From Alteribacter populi (lineage in GTDB: Bacteria > Bacillota > Bacilli > Bacillales > Salisediminibacteriaceae): a stretch of DNA of 64,000 nt. Below are positions 8,120 through 17,700 of the stretch, piece after piece (position 1 is the stretch's first letter; each line of letters begins with the position of its first letter). The notes below the pieces were generated by a model. That model was not told where the DNA came from and ran no database searches. It saw only the letters and a list, made by a program, of their open reading frames with translations. Location of the stretch: the NCBI RefSeq assembly GCF_002352765.1, contig NZ_KZ293963.1:2874368-2938367 (forward strand), in the 5' to 3' direction. The position numbers and the translations under genes were made by a program.

Positions 8120-10633
8120 CTAAACGTAAACATTACTAGGTGTTTTATCGACGGTATACTCGACCATATATTCTCTTAAAGGTGAACTTGGTCCAGGTAA
8201 AGCTTCTTCAATATACATTTTTGTATTTTGACTAACGCTGCTTTTACATTCATTTACAAACAGACGGAACAGTAATGGAATATCTAAATCTATAAAGATC
8301 GGCTTTTCCCTGGAAAACTGATCCTCATTTTTATAGAACTTCAAGAAAAATTGTCTTGGAAGGTTATTAAATTGAAAATAGTGTAGTAGCATTTTATAGC
8401 GTTCATTTTCATGAGCTGATCTTTCTATTAATTGAAGTAACTGGTCATGATTTAAATTCCACCTTCTTCGGTACATGACAATTTGATCAAAAGTTAATCG
8501 CGGCAACTGTTCGCGCATTAGCCCAATCCGATTAACGTCAAAGTTTAACCTTCCACTTTGAAATAGAAGCAACATTATAGAAAGGACACCAGGAAGAAAA
8601 ATAGGGACGAGCGATGACTTATAAGCAATTTTTGCATTTTTAAACTGATGATCTAAGAGCTTAAGTTTGCGTGTATCACCATCATATTTCACGTAAAATT
8701 CATCTATGGATGGTAGGTCTGGACTTTTGAATTTTTGGTAGCCAATATTTAAATTTACTTTATTACGATATTCTCTTTCATGTATGCCACCATTAAATCC
8801 AAATAACTCATCCACCTCATAGTAATTTTTATTGGTATAATTTTTGTTTAAATACGCTATATAGTCCTCATTTTGTTCACTGACTTCAAAAAAGTCTTTA
8901 AATCGTGATAAGAACTTTTCCTGCCCATCGTAAACGTCATTAATAACTACTTTTTCATCTGTGTGTTGAGCAAATAAAGTCAAACTTGTTTCACTGTTAC
9001 TTTTAAAATGATTTGGAATTTTATTTGCATATTTCATTATTAAGGGCTTAATATTTAGTTCTGACTCTGAAAATTGGTCCATCATCACCGTTAATTCTTT
9101 TATAAATCCGTCTCTTAAATCATCTAATATATGAATTTCTTTAGCTATTGCGTTATCGTAACGATACTCAATGCTTTGATAATAAGGGTAAAAAAAGTTA
9201 ATATTGCGAAAGAAAATCTCATTCAACATTTTACTATTCGATAAGCCGACAATCTCATTTCCATATTGCAGCCTAAATAATTCGGCTAATTCATACTGCA
9301 CGCGTATATTAACGTCAAACAAAAGAATAAAGTCAGATAAACAAGTAATAAATTCATCAGTTACTTTATGAGAAACTAGGTCTTTTTCATTTTTATTAAA
9401 CACAACATCTTCAAATAAAAGCTCGTTTCCAAACTTCATCCCATGACATGCCCATTGATTACTAATAGCTTTCACCTCTGACCAAGCTGACCTTCTTTCC
9501 TCAATTCCGCCATTCTCAAAACGATTCATAGAAGCATGAATGGTATGTAAAGCATCAATAAACTTCGGATCTAACTTGTAACCCTTTAAAAAACCAATCA
9601 TGCTTGTAAGGATATCTCTATTAGCACCCACATTTACCTTCTGTATCAAAACCTTTAATTCTACAAGTTTTTTAAATACTTTTATTTCTTGTCCTTGGTA
9701 CAATTGAAGTGAGTTTAAATAGGATTTAAAGTGGGCATAAGTCAATTCTTTGCCTTTATATTTTTCAATAAAATCAATTACACTTGGTTCTAACTGGAAC
9801 TCAACAAACTTATCACTGGTTTCATATACCTTTTTCGAGTTAGTCGTACTATGTTGCGAGACATAGTAAATCTTAGACGCTTTCCTACCAAAGTTAGCTA
9901 CTTCTACTGGAATTTTTTTTATTGCATCCTCATTACTTCTTAAAAAACCATAAAACATATTGAATACCATTGCGTGATTGACTTCTACATTTGCAGAATG
10001 AATAGATGTAAAGCTCGGGGAAGATGATCCAATCTTTGTCAAATATGAAAAAGGACTTGTTTTCATAGAAGCCCTCATCATTAGTTTGACCAAAAAGTAA
10101 TCTAGTTTTTTTAACTTTTTGTTATGGCTTTTTGTATCGGTGTTCATGTATTTCCCCACTTTTTCATAAATCATCTCATTAAAAAAAATGATTGTTTTTA
10201 ATAATTCTTCATCATTAATGTTACATTGGAGAATTTCACGATTACGATCTAGGACATCCTTATATGCAGTTGTAAACTCAGTTTCTAGTTTCTCCTTTAT
10301 ATTTAACAACTGTAAAATGACGCTTAGGTCTATTTCCTTAAGCACTTGCAATGTTTCTTCATCATATCTTTTCATTTTTTTTAGTCTCAGGTTATGCACA
10401 TCTCGTTTAACATTTAACACCAATTTGTTTTTATTTTTCGCAAAATGATCTGATAGCTGTGCTGTTAAAGCATCTTTTTCAAGTTCAATTTTTTTTGTTA
10501 AAACCTTTATGTCACTTATCAGCTTTGTCAATTGTCCGGAAGTCGATTTCATTTTAAAATACCATTCTTTACTAATGTCACTTCCTCTATACAGAACAAG
10601 CGGGTTTTTGGTTACATCATTATTTAACACCAA
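8120..10633 (-). CDS. LanB N-terminal-type dehydratase (tRNA-dependent Ser/Thr glutamylation)
   Basis: This 837-residue protein of the lantibiotic dehydratase N-terminal family activates Ser/Thr side chains by transferring glutamate from Glu-tRNA. The start NPLVLYRGSD and the segment KLMMRASMKTSPFSYLT near residue 185 are diagnostic of the family. It stops where a full-length LanB would continue into the SpaB-C elimination domain. That domain is instead encoded by the upstream gene, overlapping by 14 bp, giving the split architecture typical of thiopeptide and goadsporin systems (TclK/TclL, TbtB/TbtC). The precursor core is Ser-rich, so many dehydrations are possible. Confidence 0.9.
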   Translation of the reverse strand: MVLNNDVTKNPLVLYRGSDISKEWYFKMKSTSGQLTKLISDIKVLTKKIELEKDALTAQLSDHFAKNKNKLVLNVKRDVHNLRLKKMKRYDEETLQVLKEIDLSVILQLLNIKEKLETEFTTAYKDVLDRNREILQCNINDEELLKTIIFFNEMIYEKVGKYMNTDTKSHNKKLKKLDYFLVKLMMRASMKTSPFSYLTKIGSSSPSFTSIHSANVEVNHAMVFNMFYGFLRSNEDAIKKIPVEVANFGRKASKIYYVSQHSTTNSKKVYETSDKFVEFQLEPSVIDFIEKYKGKELTYAHFKSYLNSLQLYQGQEIKVFKKLVELKVLIQKVNVGANRDILTSMIGFLKGYKLDPKFIDALHTIHASMNRFENGGIEERRSAWSEVKAISNQWACHGMKFGNELLFEDVVFNKNEKDLVSHKVTDEFITCLSDFILLFDVNIRVQYELAELFRLQYGNEIVGLSNSKMLNEIFFRNINFFYPYYQSIEYRYDNAIAKEIHILDDLRDGFIKELTVMMDQFSESELNIKPLIMKYANKIPNHFKSNSETSLTLFAQHTDEKVVINDVYDGQEKFLSRFKDFFEVSEQNEDYIAYLNKNYTNKNYYEVDELFGFNGGIHEREYRNKVNLNIGYQKFKSPDLPSIDEFYVKYDGDTRKLKLLDHQFKNAKIAYKSSLVPIFLPGVLSIMLLLFQSGRLNFDVNRIGLMREQLPRLTFDQIVMYRRRWNLNHDQLLQLIERSAHENERYKMLLHYFQFNNLPRQFFLKFYKNEDQFSREKPIFIDLDIPLLFRLFVNECKSSVSQNTKMYIEEALPGPSSPLREYMVEYTVDKTPSNVYV

Positions 10634-11636
10634 TTTCTTCCCTCCAATTTACGTTATACGTATCCTCAGTGTATCGATAAGCCATGTATATATATTGTTG
10701 TTTCTTTAGAGCACTGACTCTTAAAAAGGGTAAAGACATATATAATAGGTTTATTAGGAAGCGATAAGCAGTTGCGGAATCATCATATACAAACCCTTCT
10801 TTCAATGCATATTTTGAGAAATGATGATGAAAATCATTGCTATAATTCGTTTGGAGAGAAGCAAACGTCTTTTTCATTGTCTCGATATACTCTGCATCTA
10901 TGACACCATCCACTATTTTTTCTAATAGAAGAAAAAGTTCCCGCCATTTGTTAAACCATTTTTGAATAAACCAGGTATGTTCTTTTTCAAATTTTATTAG
11001 AAAGGGTTTTTGGGATTGGTAGTTTTCTTCAAATTGTGATTCATTGTAAGATAATTTTTGATTTACCGATAATTCAAAAAACCCATGTACATGTGAAATG
11101 AAAGAGAAATAACCTTTATTTACGTCATTTACTTTATAAGTCTCTGACACATAATGAAATAAGACTGGAAATACCTCTTTTGCTGCAATTGGATTATCTT
11201 CTAAATATAAGTACAACTCCATAACCAATTCTTGTAGATCAAATCTAATTTCATTAAATAAATCGGTTATTTCTCTATTATGAAAGAAAAATTGATTATC
11301 GATCACCTTTGTAGCTCCATGTTTTTCCATAACCGATACCTGACCCTTATCTTCTAACTTTGCCAAAACAGATGCATTTTTCTTATACTTTTCTGCAACT
11401 TGCTTTTCTTCTGATTCATCGATAAGAATATTTTTCATAGTAAGTTTCGTTAACTCGTGAATTTCTTGTATCTTAGTAGGGTCTGTATTTCTACCAAAGG
11501 TTACTCTTATATTTGGTCCACCCTCCCAAGAACGGGATAAGTAATAACAATCAACCGTTCTTAAAATCCACTTTAAATCTCTTACCAACAATGCATCCTG
11601 TTTTGAATTGTAGTTGAAAATAAGTAAGTCTTTCAT
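10620..11636 (-). CDS. LanB C-terminal-type protein (glutamate elimination partner)
   Basis: This is a 338-residue SpaB-C family protein. Its N-terminal motif RSWEGGPNIRVTF corresponds to the conserved glycine-proline/arginine stretch of the elimination domain that removes glutamate to give Dha/Dhb. A reading frame upstream allows two earlier ATG codons, but the ATG at 11636 has the best-placed ribosome site (TGAGG, 9 nt upstream). It is the first enzyme gene after the precursor and overlaps the glutamylation gene by 14 bp. This coupling suggests the two act as one split dehydratase. The second SpaB-C homologue at 1360-2229 probably has another job. Confidence 0.82.
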   Translation of the reverse strand: MKDLLIFNYNSKQDALLVRDLKWILRTVDCYYLSRSWEGGPNIRVTFGRNTDPTKIQEIHELTKLTMKNILIDESEEKQVAEKYKKNASVLAKLEDKGQVSVMEKHGATKVIDNQFFFHNREITDLFNEIRFDLQELVMELYLYLEDNPIAAKEVFPVLFHYVSETYKVNDVNKGYFSFISHVHGFFELSVNQKLSYNESQFEENYQSQKPFLIKFEKEHTWFIQKWFNKWRELFLLLEKIVDGVIDAEYIETMKKTFASLQTNYSNDFHHHFSKYALKEGFVYDDSATAYRFLINLLYMSLPFLRVSALKKQQYIYMAYRYTEDTYNVNWREEIGVK

Positions 11637-11676
11637 AATTAACATCCTCATTTCACATGATTTTTGTCATCACAGT

Positions 11677-11853
11677 TTAGCAAGATCCACAGCAAGAGCT
11701 TGAACCACAAGTTGAAGACGCCGAGCAGCTTGACGTACCACTACTAGCTGTTGTCTCAGGAATTGCTCCAACCTCATCCAAGTCTAAAAAGTCCACTTCC
11801 AAATCAAAATCCTTTACCGCTACCTCTTTTTCAATTGCTACTGTTTTGCTCAT
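11677..11853 (-). CDS. Thiopeptide-like RiPP precursor peptide (58 aa)
   Basis: This short gene starts with ATG at 11853 behind a perfect AGGAGG site (7 nt spacing) and ends in TAA at 11677. The leader (about residues 1-33) is acidic, with an FDLEV / LDLDEVGAIPE pattern like other thiazolylpeptide leaders. The last 25 residues contain 11 Ser, 4 Thr, 5 Cys, 3 Gly and 2 Ala and nothing else, with Cys at 43, 49, 54, 55 and 58. The Ser53-Cys54-Cys55 motif recalls the Ser-Cys-Cys of thiocillin/micrococcin cores, where that Ser forms part of the pyridine. It is the promoter-proximal gene of a ten-gene run of YcaO, LanB, SagB and ABC functions. The leader/core cut site is not known. Confidence 0.88.
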   Translation of the reverse strand: MSKTVAIEKEVAVKDFDLEVDFLDLDEVGAIPETTASSGTSSCSASSTCGSSSCCGSC

Positions 11854-12075
11854 GTGTTTACCTCCTAAATGGGTTTTTTATCTTACACCGTTAGTATACA
11901 TACTCTAAATATATTAAATTGCAAATGATCACAAGAAGTTCCAATGTCCACTTTTATGCAAAAATTTTACACATTCAATTACACTTATGAATACATAAGT
12001 GTAGCTTGGCTTACTGATTAATTGTCTTTTCGATTACGCTAGATATCGAAACGCAGGTTTATTTTTTTAACTATG
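11854..12075. promoter_or_regulatory. Upstream region of the RiPP operon with a perfect palindrome
   Basis: There is no gene here. A perfect inverted repeat (stem TACACTTATG, 4-nt loop AATA) lies at 11980-12003, about 125 bp upstream of the precursor start. It has no T-tract, so it looks like an operator rather than a terminator. A TATACT (-10-like) lies about 35-45 bp upstream of the precursor ATG on the minus strand, but no convincing -35 was found at 16-18 bp. Confidence 0.4.
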
Positions 12076-12105
12076 AAAAAGACTTGAGGGAACCCCCAAG
12101 CCTTT
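12076..12105 (-). terminator. Rho-independent terminator of the 12116-12694 gene
   Basis: Minus-strand stem AAGGCTTGGGG / CCCTCAAGTCTT (pairs with GU wobbles) followed by TTTTT, just after the stop codon. Confidence 0.8.
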
Positions 12106-12115
12106 TAACCAACCA

Positions 12116-12694
12116 TTATTTAACTTTTTTTATTTCTTTTACTTCTCTTTTTAATAGAAGGCCAATGATAAAAAACTCTAATGTTAGTGCCATTGATAGG
12201 ATGAGGAGCCCATGAGGCAGGAAGAAGGATAGTAAAGCAATGGAAATAACGAGCAAAGAATGAACCACAAATAGTTTTGTTTTGTATACCCACATGTAAG
12301 GCAAAAAGTGAGCCCCTAGTAAAATAGCAAGGACAAACGGAATAATTTCTTGGTTAGTTGAAATAAGCAATAGAAGGACAGGAATGAAAAATAGTTGAAC
12401 AGCCCCTATTAAACCAGCTATCGTGGATAATGGATTATCTTTAGCGAATAAATCTATATTTAATAGTTTTGAAACGAAAATACCTAGTGGAAAAACCATC
12501 CCTGCTCCATAAATATAAATCCAAAACCTTACATCTTCTGTAATGAAAAAATAAGATAATCCGGTTACCAACCAGAAAATGCTTCCTGCATATAACATAG
12601 GTGTTCCTTTTTCTGTTCGAATAGATAAGCTATCGTGAAACTTGTTAATATCAGCCAACAGACTTCCCTCCATTTCTGAATACCATTTCAACAT
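12116..12694 (-). CDS. Six-TM integral membrane protein of unknown function (DUF7010-like)
   Basis: This 192-residue protein starts with a soluble stretch (MLKWYSEMEG) and then has about six hydrophobic helices, ending in a basic KREVKEIKKVK tail. The overall look fits the small DUF7010-type membrane proteins of bacilli; the function is unknown. It has its own terminator. It lies on the same strand just upstream of the RiPP operon but is separated from it by the palindrome region, so a link to the cluster (for example immunity) is possible but not shown. Confidence 0.6.
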   Translation of the reverse strand: MLKWYSEMEGSLLADINKFHDSLSIRTEKGTPMLYAGSIFWLVTGLSYFFITEDVRFWIYIYGAGMVFPLGIFVSKLLNIDLFAKDNPLSTIAGLIGAVQLFFIPVLLLLISTNQEIIPFVLAILLGAHFLPYMWVYKTKLFVVHSLLVISIALLSFFLPHGLLILSMALTLEFFIIGLLLKREVKEIKKVK

Positions 12695-12913
12695 TAACCT
12701 TCGATTCCCTCCGTATTAGGTTGGAAATGATCATATAATCACATATATATCTTATAAAAAATATTTTGATGCATATTTCTAGGATTTTTTAACTGGTAGT
12801 TATAGAAATAGATAAGTAGTAAAGCAAAAACGTTAGGAAGAATTGTTTATCTTCCAAGCAAAACAGATAAAAAAATCCATTTACCGGTGATAAACGCCAC
12901 CAATTTTCTATAA

Positions 12914-13008
12914 GAAAAACAGCGTTAGCTTCCGCTGCATGTTTTAAAGTCTCAAGGATGCTTTTCCCTTGAGACGAGCGGGTGAAGGCAGCTATCCTCT
13001 TATAAATT
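12914..13008 (+). repeat. Structured interspersed repeat, copy A
   Basis: About 95 bp, with core hairpin GTCTCAAGG / CCTTGAGAC, ending TCCTCTTATAAATT. It is near-identical to 27929-28043 and 45794-45909 but lacks their 5' CCGCATAGCGG hairpin. It lies 3' of gltD. Confidence 0.85.
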
Positions 13009-13071
13009 ATCTTATCATTTAAAAAATATGCTATTTGTTTTTTGAGTCTTAGGATAGCGGATGCTTGGCCT

Positions 13072-13091
13072 TGTCACGCAATTGCGTGACA
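13072..13091 (+). terminator. 20-bp perfect palindrome followed by a T-tract
   Basis: TGTCACGCAA and its complement with no loop, followed by GTTTTTTT on the plus strand. It interrupts an otherwise recognisable repeat copy. No plus-strand gene lies upstream, so a terminator role is uncertain. Confidence 0.35.
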
Positions 13092-13133
13092 GTTTTTTTG
13101 GATCAAAAAGCAACAAACCTTACAATAAAGTCC

Positions 13134-13165
13134 AAAAAAAGAAGAGGGCAAATAATCCCCTCTCC
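13134..13165 (-). terminator. Terminator of the gltBD operon
   Basis: Minus-strand stem GAGAGGGG / CCCTCTTC with an 8-nt loop, followed by TTTTTTT, 36 bp after the gltD stop. Confidence 0.8.
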
Positions 13166-13200
13166 TTTCTTCGATTCTATAATCTACCTATTTAAGATCA

Positions 13201-14688
13201 TTAAGGAAGCTCCGTCGTCCCCATTAAATAACGATCACATTCTCTAGCTGCTTCTCGTCCTTCATTGATCGCCCAAACGATCAAGCTTTGTCCACGTCGC
13301 ATGTCGCCAGCTGAAAAGATGCCTTCAACATTCGTTGTATATTTTCCATACTCCGCTTTTACGTTCGAACGTTTATCCGTTTCTACTTCAAGCTGCTCAA
13401 TGAGGCCTTGTTCAGGACCACTAAATCCGATTGCCAATAACACAAGGTCTGCCGGCCAAACTTTTTCCGTTCCTGGAATTTCTTTACGGAGTCGATTTCC
13501 ATTTTCATCGGTTGTTAATTCCACGTTAACCGTATGCACTTCTTTGACGTGTCCGTTTTCATCGCCAACGAACTTTTTCGTCATGACTGCATAGGCACGA
13601 GGATCGTCACCAAACACAGCAGCTGCTTCCTTTTGACCGTATTCGATACGATGAATGATTGGATATTGTGGCCACGGATTGCCCACTTCATCACGGTTAT
13701 CGACTTTTTTATCATAAATATCAAACTGCGTTAGGCTTCTACAGTTGTGTCTAACCGATGTCGCCAAACAGTCCGTCCCAGTATCTCCACCACCGATGAC
13801 GATCACATCTTTATCTTCAGCAGAGATATAGTTCCCATCTTCTAAATTTGAGTCTAATAAACTCTTCGTATTTGCATGGAGAAAATCCATCGCATAGTGA
13901 ACACCTTTTAATTCTCTGCCTTCAGCAGGAATGTCTCGGTGAATTGTCGCACCGCCGCATAAAATAATCGAATCAAAGTCGTTTTCTAAATCTGCCACCG
14001 GATAGTCTTTCCCCACTTCGGTATTGGTGACAAATTCGATCCCTTCTTCTACTAAGATATTCACGCGACGCTCAACAATCTCATAGGGGAGTTTCATCTC
14101 AGGAATCCCGTATGTTAACAAGCCTCCTATACGATCATGACGTTCAAAAACGGTGACAGAATGTCCTGCTTTATTAAGCTGGGCCGCAGCAGCAAGTCCG
14201 GCTGGACCAGAGCCTACGATAGCGACTTTTTTCCCAGTCCGCTTTGTTGGTGGTTCGGGTACTACCCAGCCCTCAGCAAAGCCTTTTTCAATAATCGAAC
14301 GCTCAACGGTCCGAATCGCAACAGGCGGTTCATTTATCCCTAAAACGCAAGCCCCTTCACATGGTGCCGGACAAGCAAATCCGGTGAACTCTGGAAAGTT
14401 ATTCATTTCATGCTCTCGTTTAAGTGCTTCTTTCCACTGGCCTTGATAGACGAGGTCGTTCCATTCAGGAATGAGATGATAGACGGGACATCCCGTAGTA
14501 ACACCGTTGATCTCTGTCCCTGTGTGACAAGTAGGAACGCCGCAATCCATGCAACGCGCCCCTTGTTGTTTTATTTCCTCTTCTGTCATCGGTTTCGTAT
14601 AATCTTCCCAATCCTTCGTTCGTGTTGAAGGTTCCCGTTCAAGCTGTGATTGCCGCTTATATTCCATAAATCCTGTTGCTTTTCCCAT
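13201..14688 (-). CDS. gltD: Glutamate synthase (NADPH) small subunit
   Basis: The 495-residue beta subunit of glutamate synthase takes electrons from NADPH via FAD and Fe-S clusters to the large subunit, for glutamine plus 2-oxoglutarate to two glutamates. The N-terminal Fe-S domain has CMDCGVPTC and CPAPCEGAC. Two dinucleotide folds follow: VAIVGSGPAGLAAA near residue 150 (FAD) and VIGGGDTGTDC near 295 (NADPH). Length is normal for the family. It starts 21 bp after gltB, behind GGAGGG, so the two form one operon with a terminator at 13134-13165. Confidence 0.97.
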   Translation of the reverse strand: MGKATGFMEYKRQSQLEREPSTRTKDWEDYTKPMTEEEIKQQGARCMDCGVPTCHTGTEINGVTTGCPVYHLIPEWNDLVYQGQWKEALKREHEMNNFPEFTGFACPAPCEGACVLGINEPPVAIRTVERSIIEKGFAEGWVVPEPPTKRTGKKVAIVGSGPAGLAAAAQLNKAGHSVTVFERHDRIGGLLTYGIPEMKLPYEIVERRVNILVEEGIEFVTNTEVGKDYPVADLENDFDSIILCGGATIHRDIPAEGRELKGVHYAMDFLHANTKSLLDSNLEDGNYISAEDKDVIVIGGGDTGTDCLATSVRHNCRSLTQFDIYDKKVDNRDEVGNPWPQYPIIHRIEYGQKEAAAVFGDDPRAYAVMTKKFVGDENGHVKEVHTVNVELTTDENGNRLRKEIPGTEKVWPADLVLLAIGFSGPEQGLIEQLEVETDKRSNVKAEYGKYTTNVEGIFSAGDMRRGQSLIVWAINEGREAARECDRYLMGTTELP

Positions 14689-14709
14689 CGAATCACCCTC
14701 CCTGCTAAG

Positions 14710-17700
14710 TTATTTTAAAGCTAAAGCTTTTGCGTCGGTTTTACTTTCTTCAAAAGCTTGCATTTCTGCTTCGAATTTTTCCAGGCCAATGTCTTTCAAA
14801 CTCTCAATTCGATCTTGCATTTCGAGATAATCCTTTGGAATAACACGGACAAACTTAGGTAAGAAAGTCTCCCAGTTTTCTAGCACACGTTTTCCAATGG
14901 TACTATCTGTGTAATAAACATGCTTTTCAATCATCTCATAGACCTCTACTCTTTCTTTTTCATCAGCTAAAGGCTGCAAGTGAACATTCGCTTGATTACA
15001 TTTCGTTTCGAATGGTTCGAGCGATTCATCAAGAACATATGCGACACCACCTGACATCCCTGCCGCAAAGTTCCTTCCAGTAGAGCCTAATACAACAACT
15101 TTTCCACCTGTCATGTATTCACAACCGTGATCACCGACCCCTTCAACAACAGCTTGAACGCCACTATTTCGGACACAGAACCGTTCACCGGCAATACCGT
15201 TAATGTAAGCCTCTCCAGCTGATGCTCCGTACAGTGAGACGTTTCCGATAATCATATTCTCTTCGGCACAAAATGTAGCTCTAAGTGAAGGATGGGCAAT
15301 GATCTTCCCTCCGGATAAACCTTTTCCTACGTAGTCATTGGCATCTCCTACGAGTTTTAGCGTCATCCCTTTTGGTATAAATGCACCAAAGCTTTGACCT
15401 GCAGAGCCTTTGAATGTTAAGCGAATCGTATCTTCTTTTAACCCGTCTGCCCCGTAACGTCTTGTAATTTCACTTCCAAGAATCGTTCCTGTAACCCGGT
15501 TAATATTTCGAATCGCGACGGTTGCTTCAATTGGCTCCCCGTTTTCAATAGCATTTTTACATAGTGGAATCAATTCTTGAGTATCCAATGCTTTATCTAA
15601 TCCGTGGTTTTGCTCAATCGTTGCATAATTTCCTACGTGCTCAGGCACCTCTGGCTGATAAAGAAGGGCGGATAAGTCGACACCAGTCGCTTTCCAATGA
15701 TCAACCGCTTCGTTTGTTTCCAATATGTCCGTTCTGCCGATCATCTCATTGAATGTTCTAAAGCCCAATTCTGCCATCAACTCTCTAGCTTCAGTAGCAA
15801 CAAAGCGCATGAAATTCGCAACATGCTCCGCTTCACCAGTAAATTTCTCACGGAGCTCAGGATTTTGTGTCGCCACACCAACCGGACACGTATCCATGTG
15901 ACACACTCGCATCATCACACACCCGAGGACAACAAGAGGTGCGGTTGAGAAACCAAACTCTTCGGCACCAAGAAGTGCTGCAACAATGACGTCTCTTCCG
16001 GTCATCATTTTACCGTCCGTTTCGACGACAATACGGTCTCTTAGTTGGTTTAATAACAATGTCTGGTGTGTTTCAGCTAAGCCAATTTCCCAGGGCAGAC
16101 CTGTATGCTTAATACTTGATCGCGGTGCCGCTCCAGTTCCTCCGTCATATCCACTAATTAAAACGAGGTCTGCTCTTCCTTTTGCTACACCAGCTGCAAT
16201 TGTACCTACACCCACAGCTGATACCAGCTTTACACTAATGCGCGCTCGTGGATTGGCATTCTTCAAGTTATGAATGAGTTCTGCAAGGTCCTCAATTGAG
16301 TAAATGTCATGGTGTGGTGGTGGAGAAATGAGTTCCACACCCGGCGTAGAACCTCGTACTTCAGCAACCCACGGATACACCTTTTTCCCAGGCAAATGTC
16401 CGCCTTCACCAGGCTTTGCGCCTTGAGCAATTTTAATTTGTATTTCATCGGCATTTACAAGGTAATGACTCGTGACACCAAATCTGCCAGATGCGACTTG
16501 TTTAATCGAACTGCGTCTCGAGTCACCATTGGCGTCAGGGGTGAAACGATCTGGAGCTTCTCCCCCTTCTCCGGAGTTACTGCTTCCACCAATACGGTTC
16601 ATGGCGATTGCAAGTGCTTCATGGGCTTCCTGACTAATAGCACCGTAAGACATCGCACCTGTTTTAAACCTTTTACAAATCTCTTCTACCGACTCGACTT
16701 CATCAAGTGGGACAGGCTTTCTTGTCTTAAACGAAAGCAGCCCGCGGAGTGATTGCAAATTATTTTTTTCATCTGTAAGTAGTCCAGAATATTTCTTAAA
16801 CAGCTCATAGTCGTTCGAACGACATGCGTGCTGCAGCGTATGAATGGTATGGGGATTATACTGATGATCTTCACCGTTTTCGCGATATTGGAACTCGTCT
16901 CCAGAATCCAATGCTTGGTTTTTTCCGCGATTATCTGCAAAGGCGCGCTCGTGCCTCATCAGTACTTCCTTTTCGATGATACTCAAGTCAATACCACCTA
17001 AACGAGAAGCAGTCCGTGTAAAATACTTCTCGATCACGTCTGGGTGAATACCGACAGCTTCGAAAATTTGTGCACCCCGGTAGCTTTGAATCGTAGAAAT
17101 CCCCATTTTTGATAATACTTTGATGACGCCATCGGTCACCGCGTTGATATACTTCGTAACCGCTTCGTCATAAGAATCAACACGCAAGTCACCTTTGTTC
17201 TTTAATTCACGCAACGATTCAAACGCCAAATATGGATTAATTCCTTCTGCCCCGTACCCGAGCAATGTTGCAAAGTGATGAACTTCTCGTGGTTCACCTG
17301 ATTCGAGAAGGATACTGATTTTCGTTCGAGTTCCTTTTCGAATAAGGTGATGGTGTAAGCCAGAGACAGCCAGAAGAGCTGGGATTGCCGCATGGTTTGC
17401 GTCTACACCACGATCAGATAAAGTAACGAGCGTTTTACCGTCTTCAATAGCTTGATCGGCTTTTGCAAAAAGCACCTCTAACGCTCGTTCCATTCCATTA
17501 TCATCAGTGACATTAAATAAGATAGGTAACGTCTCCGTCCTAAAACCATCTCGTTTTTGAACGCGAAGCTTTTCTAACTGTTCGTTTGCAAGCACAGGCG
17601 TTTTTAACCGAATATGGCGACAACTCTCAGGTCCAGGATTAACGAGATTTCCTTCCGCCCCAACCGTCGTTTCAACCATTGTAACGATTTCTTCGCGAAT

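Larger units (their letters stand above)
12695..13133. other. Intergenic region holding two repeats and a palindrome
   Basis: There is no gene. It holds one copy of the structured repeat found three times in the window (12914-13008), one copy of the AAAAGCAACAAAC-type repeat (about 13020-13131) and a perfect 20-bp palindrome (13072-13091). The first 200 bases are plain AT-rich sequence. Confidence 0.6.
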
